A DNA stretch of 64,000 nucleotides, from the NCBI RefSeq assembly GCF_022206305.1, contig NZ_JAKOIW010000005.1, positions 1 through 64,000 on the forward strand, read 5' to 3'. The notes under the pieces were generated by a model. The model was not told the DNA's origin, made no database searches, and saw only the letters and a program-made list of their open reading frames with translations. Positions 41,628 through 50,219 of the stretch are shown here, piece by piece. The DNA comes from Gordonia sp. 'Campus' (GTDB taxonomy: Bacteria; Actinomycetota; Actinomycetes; Mycobacteriales; Mycobacteriaceae). Position numbers and translations under genes: made by a program. Within the stretch, counting starts at the first letter, position 1. Each line of letters opens with the position of its first letter.

Positions 41628-42754
41628 GCGTCCTCCTTGATGAGCCCGACGCAGGAGTAGGCGAGACCGGGCGAAACCTCTACCGACACATCGCGTTCGG
41701 CGGCCAGCAGGCGGATGTGACGGTGCTCGGGCAGGTCGTCGGCGCGGACCAGGATGCGCCAGGGAACGCGGCGCAGCAGCACGCGGGTGGTCTCGCCGAC
41801 GCCGGGTTTGACCAGGTTGATCGAGGACAACCCGTACTCGGTCTGGATGTGCTCCACCGATTGCCAGCCCGACCAGGTGGGCCGGCGCCCCTCCGGCGTC
41901 AGCGACGCAAGGGTCGACGCGACCCGCTCGGCGACCGCACCGAACTCGGCGCTGACAGTGTCCAGCAGGACGCCCGACACGTCGAAGTCGCGTAGGTGCC
42001 GGTAGAACTTCGCACCGTGGAACTCGCCGGGGCCGATGTGATCGGCATTGAGAACTGTCCGGGAGACGAGCCCGGACACGGTCGAGTTGAGGCAGGCCGA
42101 GGCGATCAGGAAGTCGTCGCGAGTGCCGAACATCGTCGTGCACGAACCGGGGTCGGCGAGCACCGCCAGCTCGTCGTGCAGCCGGGGCCGGCCGCCGACT
42201 CGGGCGTACTCGGCGAGGGCGGCCGTGAGTTCGCGCTGGATCGCACCTTTGCCGGTCCATCCGTCGACGAAGACGACCGAGTCGGCGGGGTGGCGCTCGA
42301 CGATGTGGTCCAGCGCGACGGTGTCGATGCCGCGGCCGCGCACGATCGAGATGGTGTAGTGCCGGGGATCGACACCGTGCATCGTCGTCATCCAGCGTCG
42401 GATGAGGATGCCCACGGGCGTCCCGGCGCGGGCGAGCGAGACCAGCGTGGGCGTCGAATGCCGTTCGGCGAGCAGGAGTTCGGACACCACTCCGACGGCC
42501 TCGGCGAGCCGCTGCGCCGACGACCGCAGGGTCGAGTGGAACAGTTCCTGGTACTCGTGGCCCGGCTGATACTCGATCGGAAGTGATTCGGCGTAGTGGG
42601 CCTGACCGGACTGGATGCGTCGTTCCCGTTCGCGGAGATCACCTTCGAGGGCGATGTCGGACAGGTCCTTGAGCAACCAGGTGACCTCGTCGGGGGCGTA
42701 CGACCCGAAGGACGGGCCGTGCAGCGGCGGCGTCGAGGTGACGATGCCCGTCAT
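41624..42754 (-). CDS. StiP-family phosphoribosyltransferase-like protein
   Basis: 376 residues from ATG 42754. The PRPP-binding-type loop is ADSVVFVDGWTGKGAIQREL (about residues 160-180), with LVSLARAGTPVGILIRRW and YTISIVRGRGID ahead and a C-terminal ETTRVLLRRVPWRILVRADD segment. This layout matches the StiP/PRTase_1 family, sometimes labelled a cysteine protease from a phage protein but predicted to be a PRTase. Four-base overlaps with both neighbours show tight co-translation. Confidence 0.85.
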   Translation of the reverse strand: MTGIVTSTPPLHGPSFGSYAPDEVTWLLKDLSDIALEGDLRERERRIQSGQAHYAESLPIEYQPGHEYQELFHSTLRSSAQRLAEAVGVVSELLLAERHSTPTLVSLARAGTPVGILIRRWMTTMHGVDPRHYTISIVRGRGIDTVALDHIVERHPADSVVFVDGWTGKGAIQRELTAALAEYARVGGRPRLHDELAVLADPGSCTTMFGTRDDFLIASACLNSTVSGLVSRTVLNADHIGPGEFHGAKFYRHLRDFDVSGVLLDTVSAEFGAVAERVASTLASLTPEGRRPTWSGWQSVEHIQTEYGLSSINLVKPGVGETTRVLLRRVPWRILVRADDLPEHRHIRLLAAERDVSVEVSPGLAYSCVGLIKEDA

Positions 42755-44055
42755 CGGATCTCGCTTCGTGTTCGCGCCAGCGACTGCTGGTCGGTGGCGG
42801 GTAGCACCGCGATCGTCACCGGATGGCCTGCGGCGGTGAGGGCATCGACGACGCCGCCGGGCGCCCGGAGTTCCGGGGTGTGCGCGGGGGAGTCGACGAC
42901 GAGAACGACGTGCGGATCCGGGAACTGCGCGGACAACACGTTGTACACGAACCGCGGTGTACCGGGGTCGGCTTCGGGTGCGGTGAATCGGAATCCGCGA
43001 CGAAGGGGGTACCCGGGCGCGTCGTGGACCTGGGCGGGTGACCGCGTGGTGGTCTGATAACCCACCGAGAAGCCTCGACGTTCGAGGTGCTCGGCGAGGC
43101 ACAGTGGTGCATACATGAGTTCCTCATGGCCGATGACGACGACCGGACGCCGGGGATCGAGAAGAGCGGCAACGGTGTTCGCGGCGTTGCCGGCGGCCGA
43201 ATGGAAGTCGGCGGACTCCGCGCGCAGGACACCGTGGCGTCCACCGTCGGGTGTTCCGGCCGGCCAGTCGAGGGTCGTCGTGGTGACCGCGCCGCGTTGC
43301 GCGGCGACGGGATTGAGCTCGTCGGACTCCAGCGCCCACACGTCGTCGAGAAGTGTCGGCGGGAGGGTGATCGCGCCGCATGCGAGTGCCACGTAGGTGA
43401 CGTCGACGCCGAGGCGTGTTGCCGCCTCGGTGCATTCGGTCCGTTGCGCGACGGTCCGCATGTCCACCAGGGAGGCCACCACGAACCGCGTGCGCGGGCG
43501 GGTCGAGATGATCGACTCGATCGCACCGAGCGCGGTCCGTCCGGTGGAGATCTCGTCGTCGACGAGGATCAGTGTCTCGTCGGGGGTGGCGGGGTCGAGG
43601 AAGGCGGATCGGCTGGGTTGCAGCAGATGGGTCGTCGCGTGTGAATGCCCCTCCTCGAAGGTTCCCGACACCTCTACACCGGGCAGGTTACGACGGGTCG
43701 AGTGCAGGTAGCGCGACGCCGAGATGCGTTCGGCGACGCAGTGGCCGAGTCCGGTGGCCGTCTCGGCGAACCCGAAGACGAGCGCATGGGCGGCTGCGTC
43801 GGCGCCGATCGCTGCGACGATCGCGTCGCCGAGGTCGTCGGCGGCGCCGCGTACGACGGCCGGGCGCGTGGGGATGTGTTTGCCGAGGACCGTCGACACC
43901 AGCAGATGGGCCCGTCGTCGATTGTGCCGCAGCCCCAGTCGCACCAGATCGCGGACGGTGTGGGCGGGGTGTCCGCCGTCCGCAGATGTCACCGTCACGC
44001 CGAAACGTTCGGTCACCCAGTCGATGTCGATGTCGGAGGTGAGGGGGTCGGTCAC
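42751..44055 (-). CDS. phosphoribosyltransferase with C-terminal TRSP-like domain
   Basis: 434 residues from GTG 44055. The N-terminal PRTase domain has ALVFGFAETATGLGHCVAERI and the PRPP loop TLILVDDEISTGRTALGAIESI (about residues 160-180). The C-terminal third (RRPVVVIGHEELMYAPLCLAEHLERRGFSVGYQTTTRSPAQVHDAPGYPLRRGFRF) resembles the TRSP domain seen next to PRTases in Ter operons. Predicted to form or break an N-glycosidic bond in a nucleoside-like metabolite. The stop and start overlap the neighbours by four bases. Confidence 0.85.
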   Translation of the reverse strand: MTDPLTSDIDIDWVTERFGVTVTSADGGHPAHTVRDLVRLGLRHNRRRAHLLVSTVLGKHIPTRPAVVRGAADDLGDAIVAAIGADAAAHALVFGFAETATGLGHCVAERISASRYLHSTRRNLPGVEVSGTFEEGHSHATTHLLQPSRSAFLDPATPDETLILVDDEISTGRTALGAIESIISTRPRTRFVVASLVDMRTVAQRTECTEAATRLGVDVTYVALACGAITLPPTLLDDVWALESDELNPVAAQRGAVTTTTLDWPAGTPDGGRHGVLRAESADFHSAAGNAANTVAALLDPRRPVVVIGHEELMYAPLCLAEHLERRGFSVGYQTTTRSPAQVHDAPGYPLRRGFRFTAPEADPGTPRFVYNVLSAQFPDPHVVLVVDSPAHTPELRAPGGVVDALTAAGHPVTIAVLPATDQQSLARTRSEIR

Positions 44056-45269
44056 GAGGTGACCGACCCCGGCGTCGCGAGGGCCGTGAGGAGATCGACG
44101 AAGGAGATGCCCTGCCGGGTGACGCCGAACGCTGCCGCGCGGTCCATCACTCGCAGCGCCCAATTGCGGTGTGGCTTCAGCTCGTTCATCTTGTTGCGAT
44201 ACGAGGACGCCCGGACTCCGCCGGACTCGCCGGCGAGGATGTCGAGCGCATCGTGGTACTCCTCATGGGTCACCGCGGACAACGCATGCACCGCGGCGAC
44301 GTGCGCCGGATGGATCACGGTCTTGCCGTGCAGACCGTTCGCGCGATCGAGCGTGATCTCGCGCAGCAGCCCGTCCATGTCGCGGCTGACCAGCTGCTGC
44401 CGGAAGTAGACGGCATCGTTCTCGCGAAACGGGGTGTGCCGCAACAAGGGCTGGAACATGCGTTCGTGATCGGCGAAGTACTCCCAGACCGGACCGGTCA
44501 CGACGAAACCGGTGTCGTCACTGCGTCCCAGGTGGTTCACGATGCCGGCGATAACGTCGGCGGCGACCCGTACGTCGTAGATCGTGAGGTCGCGGTCGCG
44601 GCGGATCCCGAAGTGTCCGCAGATGTCGGTGGCGCCGATCCGCACGGCCAGGATCTGATCGCGGTGGGCGCCGAGCAACGATGACAGCGCGGCCAACTCC
44701 TCGTCGCGGGTCTCGCGATGGACGACCGAGGCCGATTCCAGCACCGGCATCACCCACAGGTGCTTGCCGAGGACCTCGCCTGCGCGGATGACGGCGTCCA
44801 GCGCTGCCGGGGCGTTGTCCGAGCCGAACTTCGGGATGACGAACCCGGTCAGCGCGGTGGGAGCGTCGAGCGCAGTGGCGATCGGGATGATCTGGTCCGC
44901 CGACCGCGGCCGGATGAACAGCAGCATCGCGCGACCCGGGCCGGCGGCGAGATCGTTCAGCGCGGCCACGGCGTGCTCGATCGCCTCGGCCTCCTCGTGA
45001 TCGGCCACCGCATCCTCGAGGTCGATGACCATCGAGATGACACCTTCGTCGCGTCGACGACGGATCACCTGGGCGAGGTCGGGCCGGGTCGCCGGGACGT
45101 AGAGGGTTGCGCCCAACGCGACGGCCAGCCTCTGAGCGGACCAGGCCGGGTCGATCGCTTCCGGGCGGCGGACGAACAGCTCCTCGAGCGTCTCGTGTGT
45201 CAGGTGCTCGAAATGCCTGATGGTCCCCGGTTCGAGACCCGTGTCGTCGGGTCGTGCCGTCGTGGTCAT
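44052..45269 (-). CDS. HpcH/HpaI aldolase/citrate-lyase-like protein
   Basis: 405 residues from ATG 45269. TIM-barrel aldolase motifs are MVIDLEDAVADHEEAEA (metal/acid site), AMLLFIRPRSADQ (substrate Arg), FVIPKFGSDN, and LWVMPVLESASVVHRETRDEE with the second acidic ligand, then KTVIHPAHVAAVHAL. Such enzymes cleave or form C-C bonds with pyruvate or acetyl-CoA-type donors. In Ter-linked operons this family sits with two PRTases and a HAD, as here. Two mini-reading frames link it to the upstream coiled-coil gene. Confidence 0.88.
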   Translation of the reverse strand: MTTTARPDDTGLEPGTIRHFEHLTHETLEELFVRRPEAIDPAWSAQRLAVALGATLYVPATRPDLAQVIRRRRDEGVISMVIDLEDAVADHEEAEAIEHAVAALNDLAAGPGRAMLLFIRPRSADQIIPIATALDAPTALTGFVIPKFGSDNAPAALDAVIRAGEVLGKHLWVMPVLESASVVHRETRDEELAALSSLLGAHRDQILAVRIGATDICGHFGIRRDRDLTIYDVRVAADVIAGIVNHLGRSDDTGFVVTGPVWEYFADHERMFQPLLRHTPFRENDAVYFRQQLVSRDMDGLLREITLDRANGLHGKTVIHPAHVAAVHALSAVTHEEYHDALDILAGESGGVRASSYRNKMNELKPHRNWALRVMDRAAAFGVTRQGISFVDLLTALATPGSVTS

Positions 45270-45333
45270 CGGGTAACCGCGGTCATCGTGAAGCCGTGGT
45301 CTGTGAGCTGGTGGTCTGCGTGCTGGTGGTCAT
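45266..45333 (-). other. two mini-ORFs in a chain of ATGA overlaps
   Basis: Between the coiled-coil gene and the aldolase gene, a 16-codon frame (45333-45283, MTTSTQTTSSQTTASR) starts inside the upstream stop. A 6-codon frame (45286-45266, MTAVTR) starts inside its stop, and the aldolase ATG (45269) lies inside the stop of the latter. Each junction is ATGA. They may simply pass ribosomes along. No product function is claimed. Confidence 0.5.
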
Positions 45334-46523
45334 CCTGCGGCCACCTGTCCTCTCATGCGGGAAACGATCTCCGTGATCCGGTCGTCCACCGCGCCCAGTT
45401 GGGTCAGATATCCCCAGTAGTCGGGGTGGATGCGATCGAGGTGTTCCTTCGCGCGCTCGATCCGGTCGGCCTGAGCATCGAGGACCGAGCCCCATTCGTC
45501 AACCAGAGCGTGGTTGACCGCGAACAGCTGCGCGTCACGGAGCCGGAACCGGACACGCTGCTCGGCGCCGCGGGGGTCCGCCCGGACCTCGCGGAGGACC
45601 CGGAGGCGGGACAGCACGTCGTCGACGGCGCGCTCGGCAACGGCGAGGTCGTCGCGTGCGGCGTCGGCGCGGTCGATCGCCTGGTCGGGGGCGTCGTCGA
45701 GCAGCGACCGCGCGGCGTCGAGCTCGGTGTCGGCGTGCGCGAGCCGTTCGTCGACGATGCCGCCGTTGCGCTGCAGGTCGACCGAACAGTCGGCGCTGAA
45801 CTCTCGTCGGAGCGCCGACAAGGTGTCGGGAACCTGGGCACCGCGGGTCGAGATGGCGCTGCGCCGGGTTTCCACCGATCGGATGACCTGACGCGCCCGC
45901 TCCCCGAACGACGGGGCGTCGGCGAGCAGTTGTTCGAGCCGCCGGGCCGACGCGACGACGGCCGCGGCGGTGGTCTGCCGCTGTTGCAGCCCGGTGCTCT
46001 GTTCGAACGCCGTCAGCGCGCGGTCGAGGTCGTCGGTGGCCCGGGACACCGATCGCAGCCGGCTGACGTCTGGTGTGGCGCGCTCCAGTGCGGTCAACGC
46101 CCGATGCGCGGCGACCCGAGCCTCCTGGTCCTGTGCGGAGGCGGCTCGCATGGAGGCCCGCGCCCGGTCCAGGGTCGGCGCGTTGGCCTGCGCGAAGGCG
46201 CGCATCGACGCGGTGATCGCACGCAACGACTCGGTGGACCGGTCGAGGTCCTGCGGTCGGACACGTTCGCCTTCGGCCGGCGACAGGAGCCGGAGGTAGT
46301 CGGCGGTGGCCTCGGCGTGTTGCTCGCGGATGGCCTGCCAGGAGGAGCGGAGACCGGATCGGGGGTCGAGTGCCGCGCTCGCGCCGACGGCCGGATCGAT
46401 CTCGGCCAGGACGGATTCGGACTCCAGGAACGCCGCTGTCATTTGTTCCGATGATGCGGGCGGTGCGGAATTCGTGCGTGAATCGTTCCCGAACCAACGA
46501 CGTACGAAGTTTCCGGGCACCAC
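45330..46523 (-). CDS. coiled-coil protein heading the Ter-linked operon
   Basis: 397 residues, almost entirely predicted helix: Ala/Arg/Glu/Asp-rich heptads from about residue 60 to 390, with no membrane segment or signal. The short head MVPGNFVRRWFGNDSRTN precedes it. No enzymatic motif seen. Its place as first gene, with ATGA-coupled genes following, suggests a scaffold or partner of the PRTase/aldolase pathway or of TerD-type proteins. The start codon is GTG or ATG near 46523. A divergent AIM24-type gene begins 165 bases away. Confidence 0.7.
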   Translation of the reverse strand: MVPGNFVRRWFGNDSRTNSAPPASSEQMTAAFLESESVLAEIDPAVGASAALDPRSGLRSSWQAIREQHAEATADYLRLLSPAEGERVRPQDLDRSTESLRAITASMRAFAQANAPTLDRARASMRAASAQDQEARVAAHRALTALERATPDVSRLRSVSRATDDLDRALTAFEQSTGLQQRQTTAAAVVASARRLEQLLADAPSFGERARQVIRSVETRRSAISTRGAQVPDTLSALRREFSADCSVDLQRNGGIVDERLAHADTELDAARSLLDDAPDQAIDRADAARDDLAVAERAVDDVLSRLRVLREVRADPRGAEQRVRFRLRDAQLFAVNHALVDEWGSVLDAQADRIERAKEHLDRIHPDYWGYLTQLGAVDDRITEIVSRMRGQVAAG

Positions 46524-46688
46524 TCGATGCTATCGGCTAATTTCATCTCCGTATGAGGCCGGATTCCCGGCCCACGGTGGGGTGTGATGCCGGGGTGTCG
46601 ACGGCGCCGTGGTGCGGGGATGGCGTCGGGAGACGAACGAGGGATGGCCGATCGGCGGCCTCCCCGCGGCGCGAGAGAGGCACGTCGA

Positions 46689-47309
46689 ATGCAGTTGGTA
46701 CAACGGTCCAAACGCGTGGTGGAAGCCAGGCTCAACAACACCGCGGTCCGCGCGATCAGCGGATCGATGGTCGCCTACGAGGGACAGGTCACGTTCAAGT
46801 CGGCGGGCTTCGGCGGTGGCGACGGCGTGCTCGCCGGACTCAAGCAGCGCGCCACGGGTGAAGCGCTGTCGCTCATGGAGGCCTCGGGCAACGGCGTCGT
46901 CTACTTCGCCCACAATGCCGCCGAGACCACGATCATCGAGTTGAACAACGAGATGCTGCAGGTCGAGTCCCAGCAGTTGATGGTGCTCAACGGCAACCTG
47001 CAGACCAACGTCGCGTTCGCGGGTCTGCGCGGGGCGTCGTCGGGCCAGGGGCTGTTCACGACGACGGTCAGCGGCCACGGCCAGATCGCGTTGCTGTCCA
47101 ACGGCGGACCGCTCATCCACCTCGAGGTGTCGCCGCAGTATCCGCTCGTCGTCGACCCGGACGCGTTCGTCTGTGCCCGTGGACAGTTGAGTCAATCGTT
47201 CGTCACCGACGTGTCCTGGCGTGCGGCGCTGGGCCAGGGTGGCGGGGAGGCTTTCTCGCTGCGGTGGGATGGCAGCGGTGTCGTCTCCATTCAACCGGCC
47301 GAGCGGTGA
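46689..47309 (+). CDS. AIM24-family protein (first of three)
   Basis: 206 residues from ATG 46689, with GAGAGG upstream; longer in-frame starts exist. AIM24/DUF124 beta-helix-like fold: SKRVVEARLNNTAVRAISGSMVAYEGQVTFKSAGFGGGDGVLAGLKQRATGEALSLMEASGNG, then GQGLFTTTVSGHGQIALLSNG and LEVSPQYPLVVDPDAFVCARG. The family occurs next to TerD genes in bacteria and has a mitochondrial relative. Biochemical role unknown. Confidence 0.85.
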   Translation: MQLVQRSKRVVEARLNNTAVRAISGSMVAYEGQVTFKSAGFGGGDGVLAGLKQRATGEALSLMEASGNGVVYFAHNAAETTIIELNNEMLQVESQQLMVLNGNLQTNVAFAGLRGASSGQGLFTTTVSGHGQIALLSNGGPLIHLEVSPQYPLVVDPDAFVCARGQLSQSFVTDVSWRAALGQGGGEAFSLRWDGSGVVSIQPAER

Positions 47310-47325
47310 GGGCGAGGTAACGCGA

Positions 47326-48039
47326 ATGTTCACCAAGATCAACAGCAAGGTCGTCTCCGTCGACATCGGGCGCACCGGTCCCGTCGTCGCCCGGCGTGGG
47401 GCGATGCTTTTCTACAAGGGCAACGTCCACTTCCAGCCCCACCAGATCGCCGGGGCGGGCGGCATGGGCGGCGGCATGCCGGGTCTGGGTGGCATGGGCG
47501 GCATGGCCGGCCGCATGCTCGCCGGCGAGCACGAGTCGACGATGATCGCGCAGGGCCAGGGCGAGGTCCACTACGGGTTCCTGGGCATCGAAGCACATGT
47601 CGTGGATCTCGGCGCGGTCGGCGGAATGATCCGCGTCGAGGCATCTCGTCTGCTGGCCTACGGAGCCAATCTGCAGGCATCGGTGGTCTCGGTCGCCTCC
47701 CAGGGCGGCGGTGGCGGCGGTGGTGGCCTCTTCGGGGCGTTGCGTTCCGCGGCCGCCGGAGCCGTCACGGGCCAGGGCATGTTCACGACGCAACTCTCCG
47801 GTCCCGGCTCGGCGGTCCTGCTGGGGCACGGTGGCGTCTTCGAACTCGAGGTGTCGCCGAACAAGCCGCCGGTCACCGTCGACCCACAGGCCTTTGTCGG
47901 CTCGGCCGGACAGGTCAACACATCGCTGCGATCGGCGATGAGCTGGCGCAACGTCGGCCGGAGCGGCGGCGAGGCAATGCAATTGGAGTGCACCGGCCAG
48001 GGTGTCGTGTACGTGCAGGCATCGGAGGAGAAACTGTGA
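47326..48039 (+). CDS. AIM24-family protein (second of three)
   Basis: 237 residues from ATG 47326. Same fold as its neighbours: INSKVVSVDIGRTGPVVARRGAMLFYKGNVHFQPH, GEHESTMIAQGQGEVHYGFLG, VTGQGMFTTQLSGPGSAVLLGHGGVFELEVSPNKPPVTVDPQAFVGSAGQ. It carries two Gly/Met-rich loops (residues about 45-62 and 125-140) absent from the other two copies. It starts 16 bases after the first copy and its stop overlaps the third (GTGA). Confidence 0.85.
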   Translation: MFTKINSKVVSVDIGRTGPVVARRGAMLFYKGNVHFQPHQIAGAGGMGGGMPGLGGMGGMAGRMLAGEHESTMIAQGQGEVHYGFLGIEAHVVDLGAVGGMIRVEASRLLAYGANLQASVVSVASQGGGGGGGGLFGALRSAAAGAVTGQGMFTTQLSGPGSAVLLGHGGVFELEVSPNKPPVTVDPQAFVGSAGQVNTSLRSAMSWRNVGRSGGEAMQLECTGQGVVYVQASEEKL

Positions 48040-48800
48040 GCCAACTCAACACGGTGTGGAATCCGATGACGCTGCCGTCGGATGACAATGTGCCGGACAA
48101 CAACTACTCGTTCTGCATCGACCTCAACCAGCCCTGGTTCATGTCCAAGGGCGCGATGATCGCCTATTACGGGCAGATGCAGTTCACCGCGCTCACCCAA
48201 GGGCTGCAGGGCAACATGCTGCAGATGGTCGCCCAGCAGTTCTCGGCGCCGCTCTACCTCGGCGACTACGTGGTGGCCGAGGGCCAGGGCAAGCTCATCA
48301 TCGGCGACCGCGGATACGACATCAACGCGTACGATCTCGAGGACGGCAACCTCACCATCCGCGCCGCCAATCTGCTTGCCTTCCAGCCCAATCTGTCGCT
48401 GAACCAGTCGATCGTGCCGGGTTTCCTCACGCTCATCGGCACCGGCAAGTTCCTGGCGTCGTCCAACGGTCCGGTCATGTTCGTCGAACCGCCCGTGCGC
48501 GTGGACCCGGAAGCGCTTGTCGGATGGTCGGATTGCCCGTCGCCGAGTCATCACTACGACGAGGCGTGGGTCAACGGCTTCATCGCCGCCGCTGGACGCC
48601 GGATGGGTCTCAACTCCGGTGAGGAGCGCCAGTTCGACTTCACCGGCGCCGGAACCGTTCTGGTCCAGTCCAGCGAGAAGGTCCGCGACGACACCTCCGT
48701 CCTGCGCACCATCCAGGGCCATCTCCCCGGCATGTCGGTCCCGAGCCTGCACCAGATCAACCAGCAGATCACCCAGCAATTGGGCCAGCAGCAGGGCTGA
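48036..48800 (+). CDS. AIM24-family protein (third of three)
   Basis: 254 residues from GTG 48036, overlapping the second copy's stop. Core: MSKGAMIAYYGQMQFTALTQGLQGNMLQMVAQQF, GDYVVAEGQGKLIIGDRGYDINAYDLEDGNLTIRAANLLAFQPNL, IGTGKFLASSNGPVMFVEPPVRVDPEALVGWSDCPSPSH. The C-terminal tail is Gln-rich (QINQQITQQLGQQQG). The three copies are diverged, so they are old paralogues rather than a recent duplication, and probably form a hetero-oligomer. Confidence 0.85.
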   Translation: MSQLNTVWNPMTLPSDDNVPDNNYSFCIDLNQPWFMSKGAMIAYYGQMQFTALTQGLQGNMLQMVAQQFSAPLYLGDYVVAEGQGKLIIGDRGYDINAYDLEDGNLTIRAANLLAFQPNLSLNQSIVPGFLTLIGTGKFLASSNGPVMFVEPPVRVDPEALVGWSDCPSPSHHYDEAWVNGFIAAAGRRMGLNSGEERQFDFTGAGTVLVQSSEKVRDDTSVLRTIQGHLPGMSVPSLHQINQQITQQLGQQQG

Positions 48801-48810
48801 GCCTCACGCC

Positions 48811-48861
48811 GAAACAACTGCGCCGCAGATCCGACGAGGATCTGCGGCGCAGTTGTTTCGC
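48811..48861. terminator. bidirectional terminator between AIM24 and TerC-like genes
   Basis: A perfect 23-bp stem (48811-48833 with 48839-48861) closes a five-base loop (GACGA). Arms begin CGAAACAACTGCG and end CGCAGTTGTTTCG. A-rich and T-rich ends on each side give U-tract-like tails in both directions, fitting the convergent genes. Confidence 0.92.
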
Positions 48862-48909
48862 CCATGTGCTCCCTGAACTGCGAGGAACGAGGCGACGAGC
48901 CTCGAAGGG

Positions 48910-50076
48910 TCAGATGTTGACCCGATCCTCCTCGCCCTTCGCGGCGAGGCGGTTTCGCCGGACGATGCTGGAGATCAGTGCGGCGATGATCAGCGCGACA
49001 CCGATGAGGCCGGTGATGACCTCCGGAACGTGGGTGCCGATCGAGTACAGCAGGATGAACGCCAGCGCACCGATGGCCCAGTGGGCGCCGTGCTCGAGGT
49101 ACACGTACTCCGAGAGCGTGCCCTTGCGCACCAGGTAGACGGTGAGCGAACGGACGAACATCGCGCCGATGAGGCCGAGGCCGAGGGCGATGATGATCGG
49201 GTCCGCGGTGATCGCGAACGCGCCGATGACGCCGTCGAACGAGAACGACGCATCGAGCACCTCGAGGTAGAGGAACAGGAAGAAGCCCGCCTTGCCGGTG
49301 GCCTTGGCCAGGTCCGAGGGGCCGGACTTACCGGTGGACTTGTCGCCGGCCTTCTCGACCGCCGACTTCTCCGCGGCATCGGTGCCGGGTTCGGCCGACT
49401 CGTCGTCTTCTTCGGTCTCGACGTTGAAGTACTCGCCGAGGCCGTTGACCAGGATGTAGGTGATCATGCCGAGCGCACCGGCGATCATGACCGTCGACCG
49501 CTCGTCGGCGGGCGCGATGTAGGTGGCGGTGAGCACGAGGAGCGTGATCGCGATGACGACCTCGAGCATCTCCAGCTTGCCGATCTTCTCGAGCGGGCGC
49601 TCGATCCAGGTCAGCCAGGTCAGTTCCTTCTGCTCGAAGACGAAGCCCAGGAAGAGCATCAGCAGGAACATGCCGCCGAACGCCGCGATCTGCGGGTGGG
49701 CGTCGGTGATGATCGTCTCGTAGCTCGGATCACCGTTGGCGAAGTACGCCGCGTCATTGGGTGGGGGGTTCAGCGCGAGGTCGAGTGCGTCGACCGGGTT
49801 GAGCCCCGACGCGAGCCACACGATGACCAGCGGGAACACCAGGCGCATGCCGAAGACGGCGATCAGGATGCCGATGGTGAGGAAGATCTTCTGCCAGAAC
49901 TCGCTCATCCGGCGGAGGATCGTGGCGTTGATGACCGCGTTGTCGAAGGACAGCGAGATCTCGAAGACGCCGAGGATGGCGGTCAGGATCAGCGCTTCGA
50001 CACCGCCATAGAGGAACGCGATGATCAGCGACACGATCGTCACGACGACCGAGAGGCCGAAAATTCTTACTACCAC
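48910..50076 (-). CDS. TerC-like integral membrane protein (DUF475)
   Basis: 388 residues from GTG 50076, with AGAAAGG upstream. Nine or so membrane segments in two related halves, each with an acidic intramembrane motif: FEISLSFDNAVINATIL near the N-terminus and LDASFSFDGVIGAFAI in the second half, as in TerC/YkoY proteins. A charged cytoplasmic loop (about residues 215-255, Glu/Asp then Lys-rich) joins the halves. TerC-family proteins are linked to manganese or calcium efflux and to metal delivery to secreted enzymes. It lies next to terD. Confidence 0.88.
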   Translation of the reverse strand: MVVRIFGLSVVVTIVSLIIAFLYGGVEALILTAILGVFEISLSFDNAVINATILRRMSEFWQKIFLTIGILIAVFGMRLVFPLVIVWLASGLNPVDALDLALNPPPNDAAYFANGDPSYETIITDAHPQIAAFGGMFLLMLFLGFVFEQKELTWLTWIERPLEKIGKLEMLEVVIAITLLVLTATYIAPADERSTVMIAGALGMITYILVNGLGEYFNVETEEDDESAEPGTDAAEKSAVEKAGDKSTGKSGPSDLAKATGKAGFFLFLYLEVLDASFSFDGVIGAFAITADPIIIALGLGLIGAMFVRSLTVYLVRKGTLSEYVYLEHGAHWAIGALAFILLYSIGTHVPEVITGLIGVALIIAALISSIVRRNRLAAKGEEDRVNI

Positions 50077-50144
50077 TGGGTTGTGGCCTTTCTAGGGTGC
50101 GTGTGGTCCAGCCGACCGCATCGTCGGAGAGGAGTGTGACATGC

Positions 50145-50181
50145 GGATGCCGCACCCGCCAGTAGGGCGAGTGCGGCATCC
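50145..50181 (-). terminator. hairpin between terD and the TerC-like gene
   Basis: GGATGCCGCAC (50145-50155) pairs perfectly with GTGCGGCATCC (50171-50181), with an inner CGCC/GGCG pair. It lies 39 bases after the terD stop and before the TerC-like start, so it may reduce read-through from terD. Confidence 0.78.
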
Positions 50182-50219
50182 ACGGGCACGTCAGGCGGAC
50201 AGCCGGAGTCGTAAACGAC

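Noticed and set aside
44718..46454. A 578-codon plus-strand frame across the aldolase and coiled-coil genes.
   Set aside because: It spans two genes with clear motifs or heptads on the minus strand and has no family resemblance.
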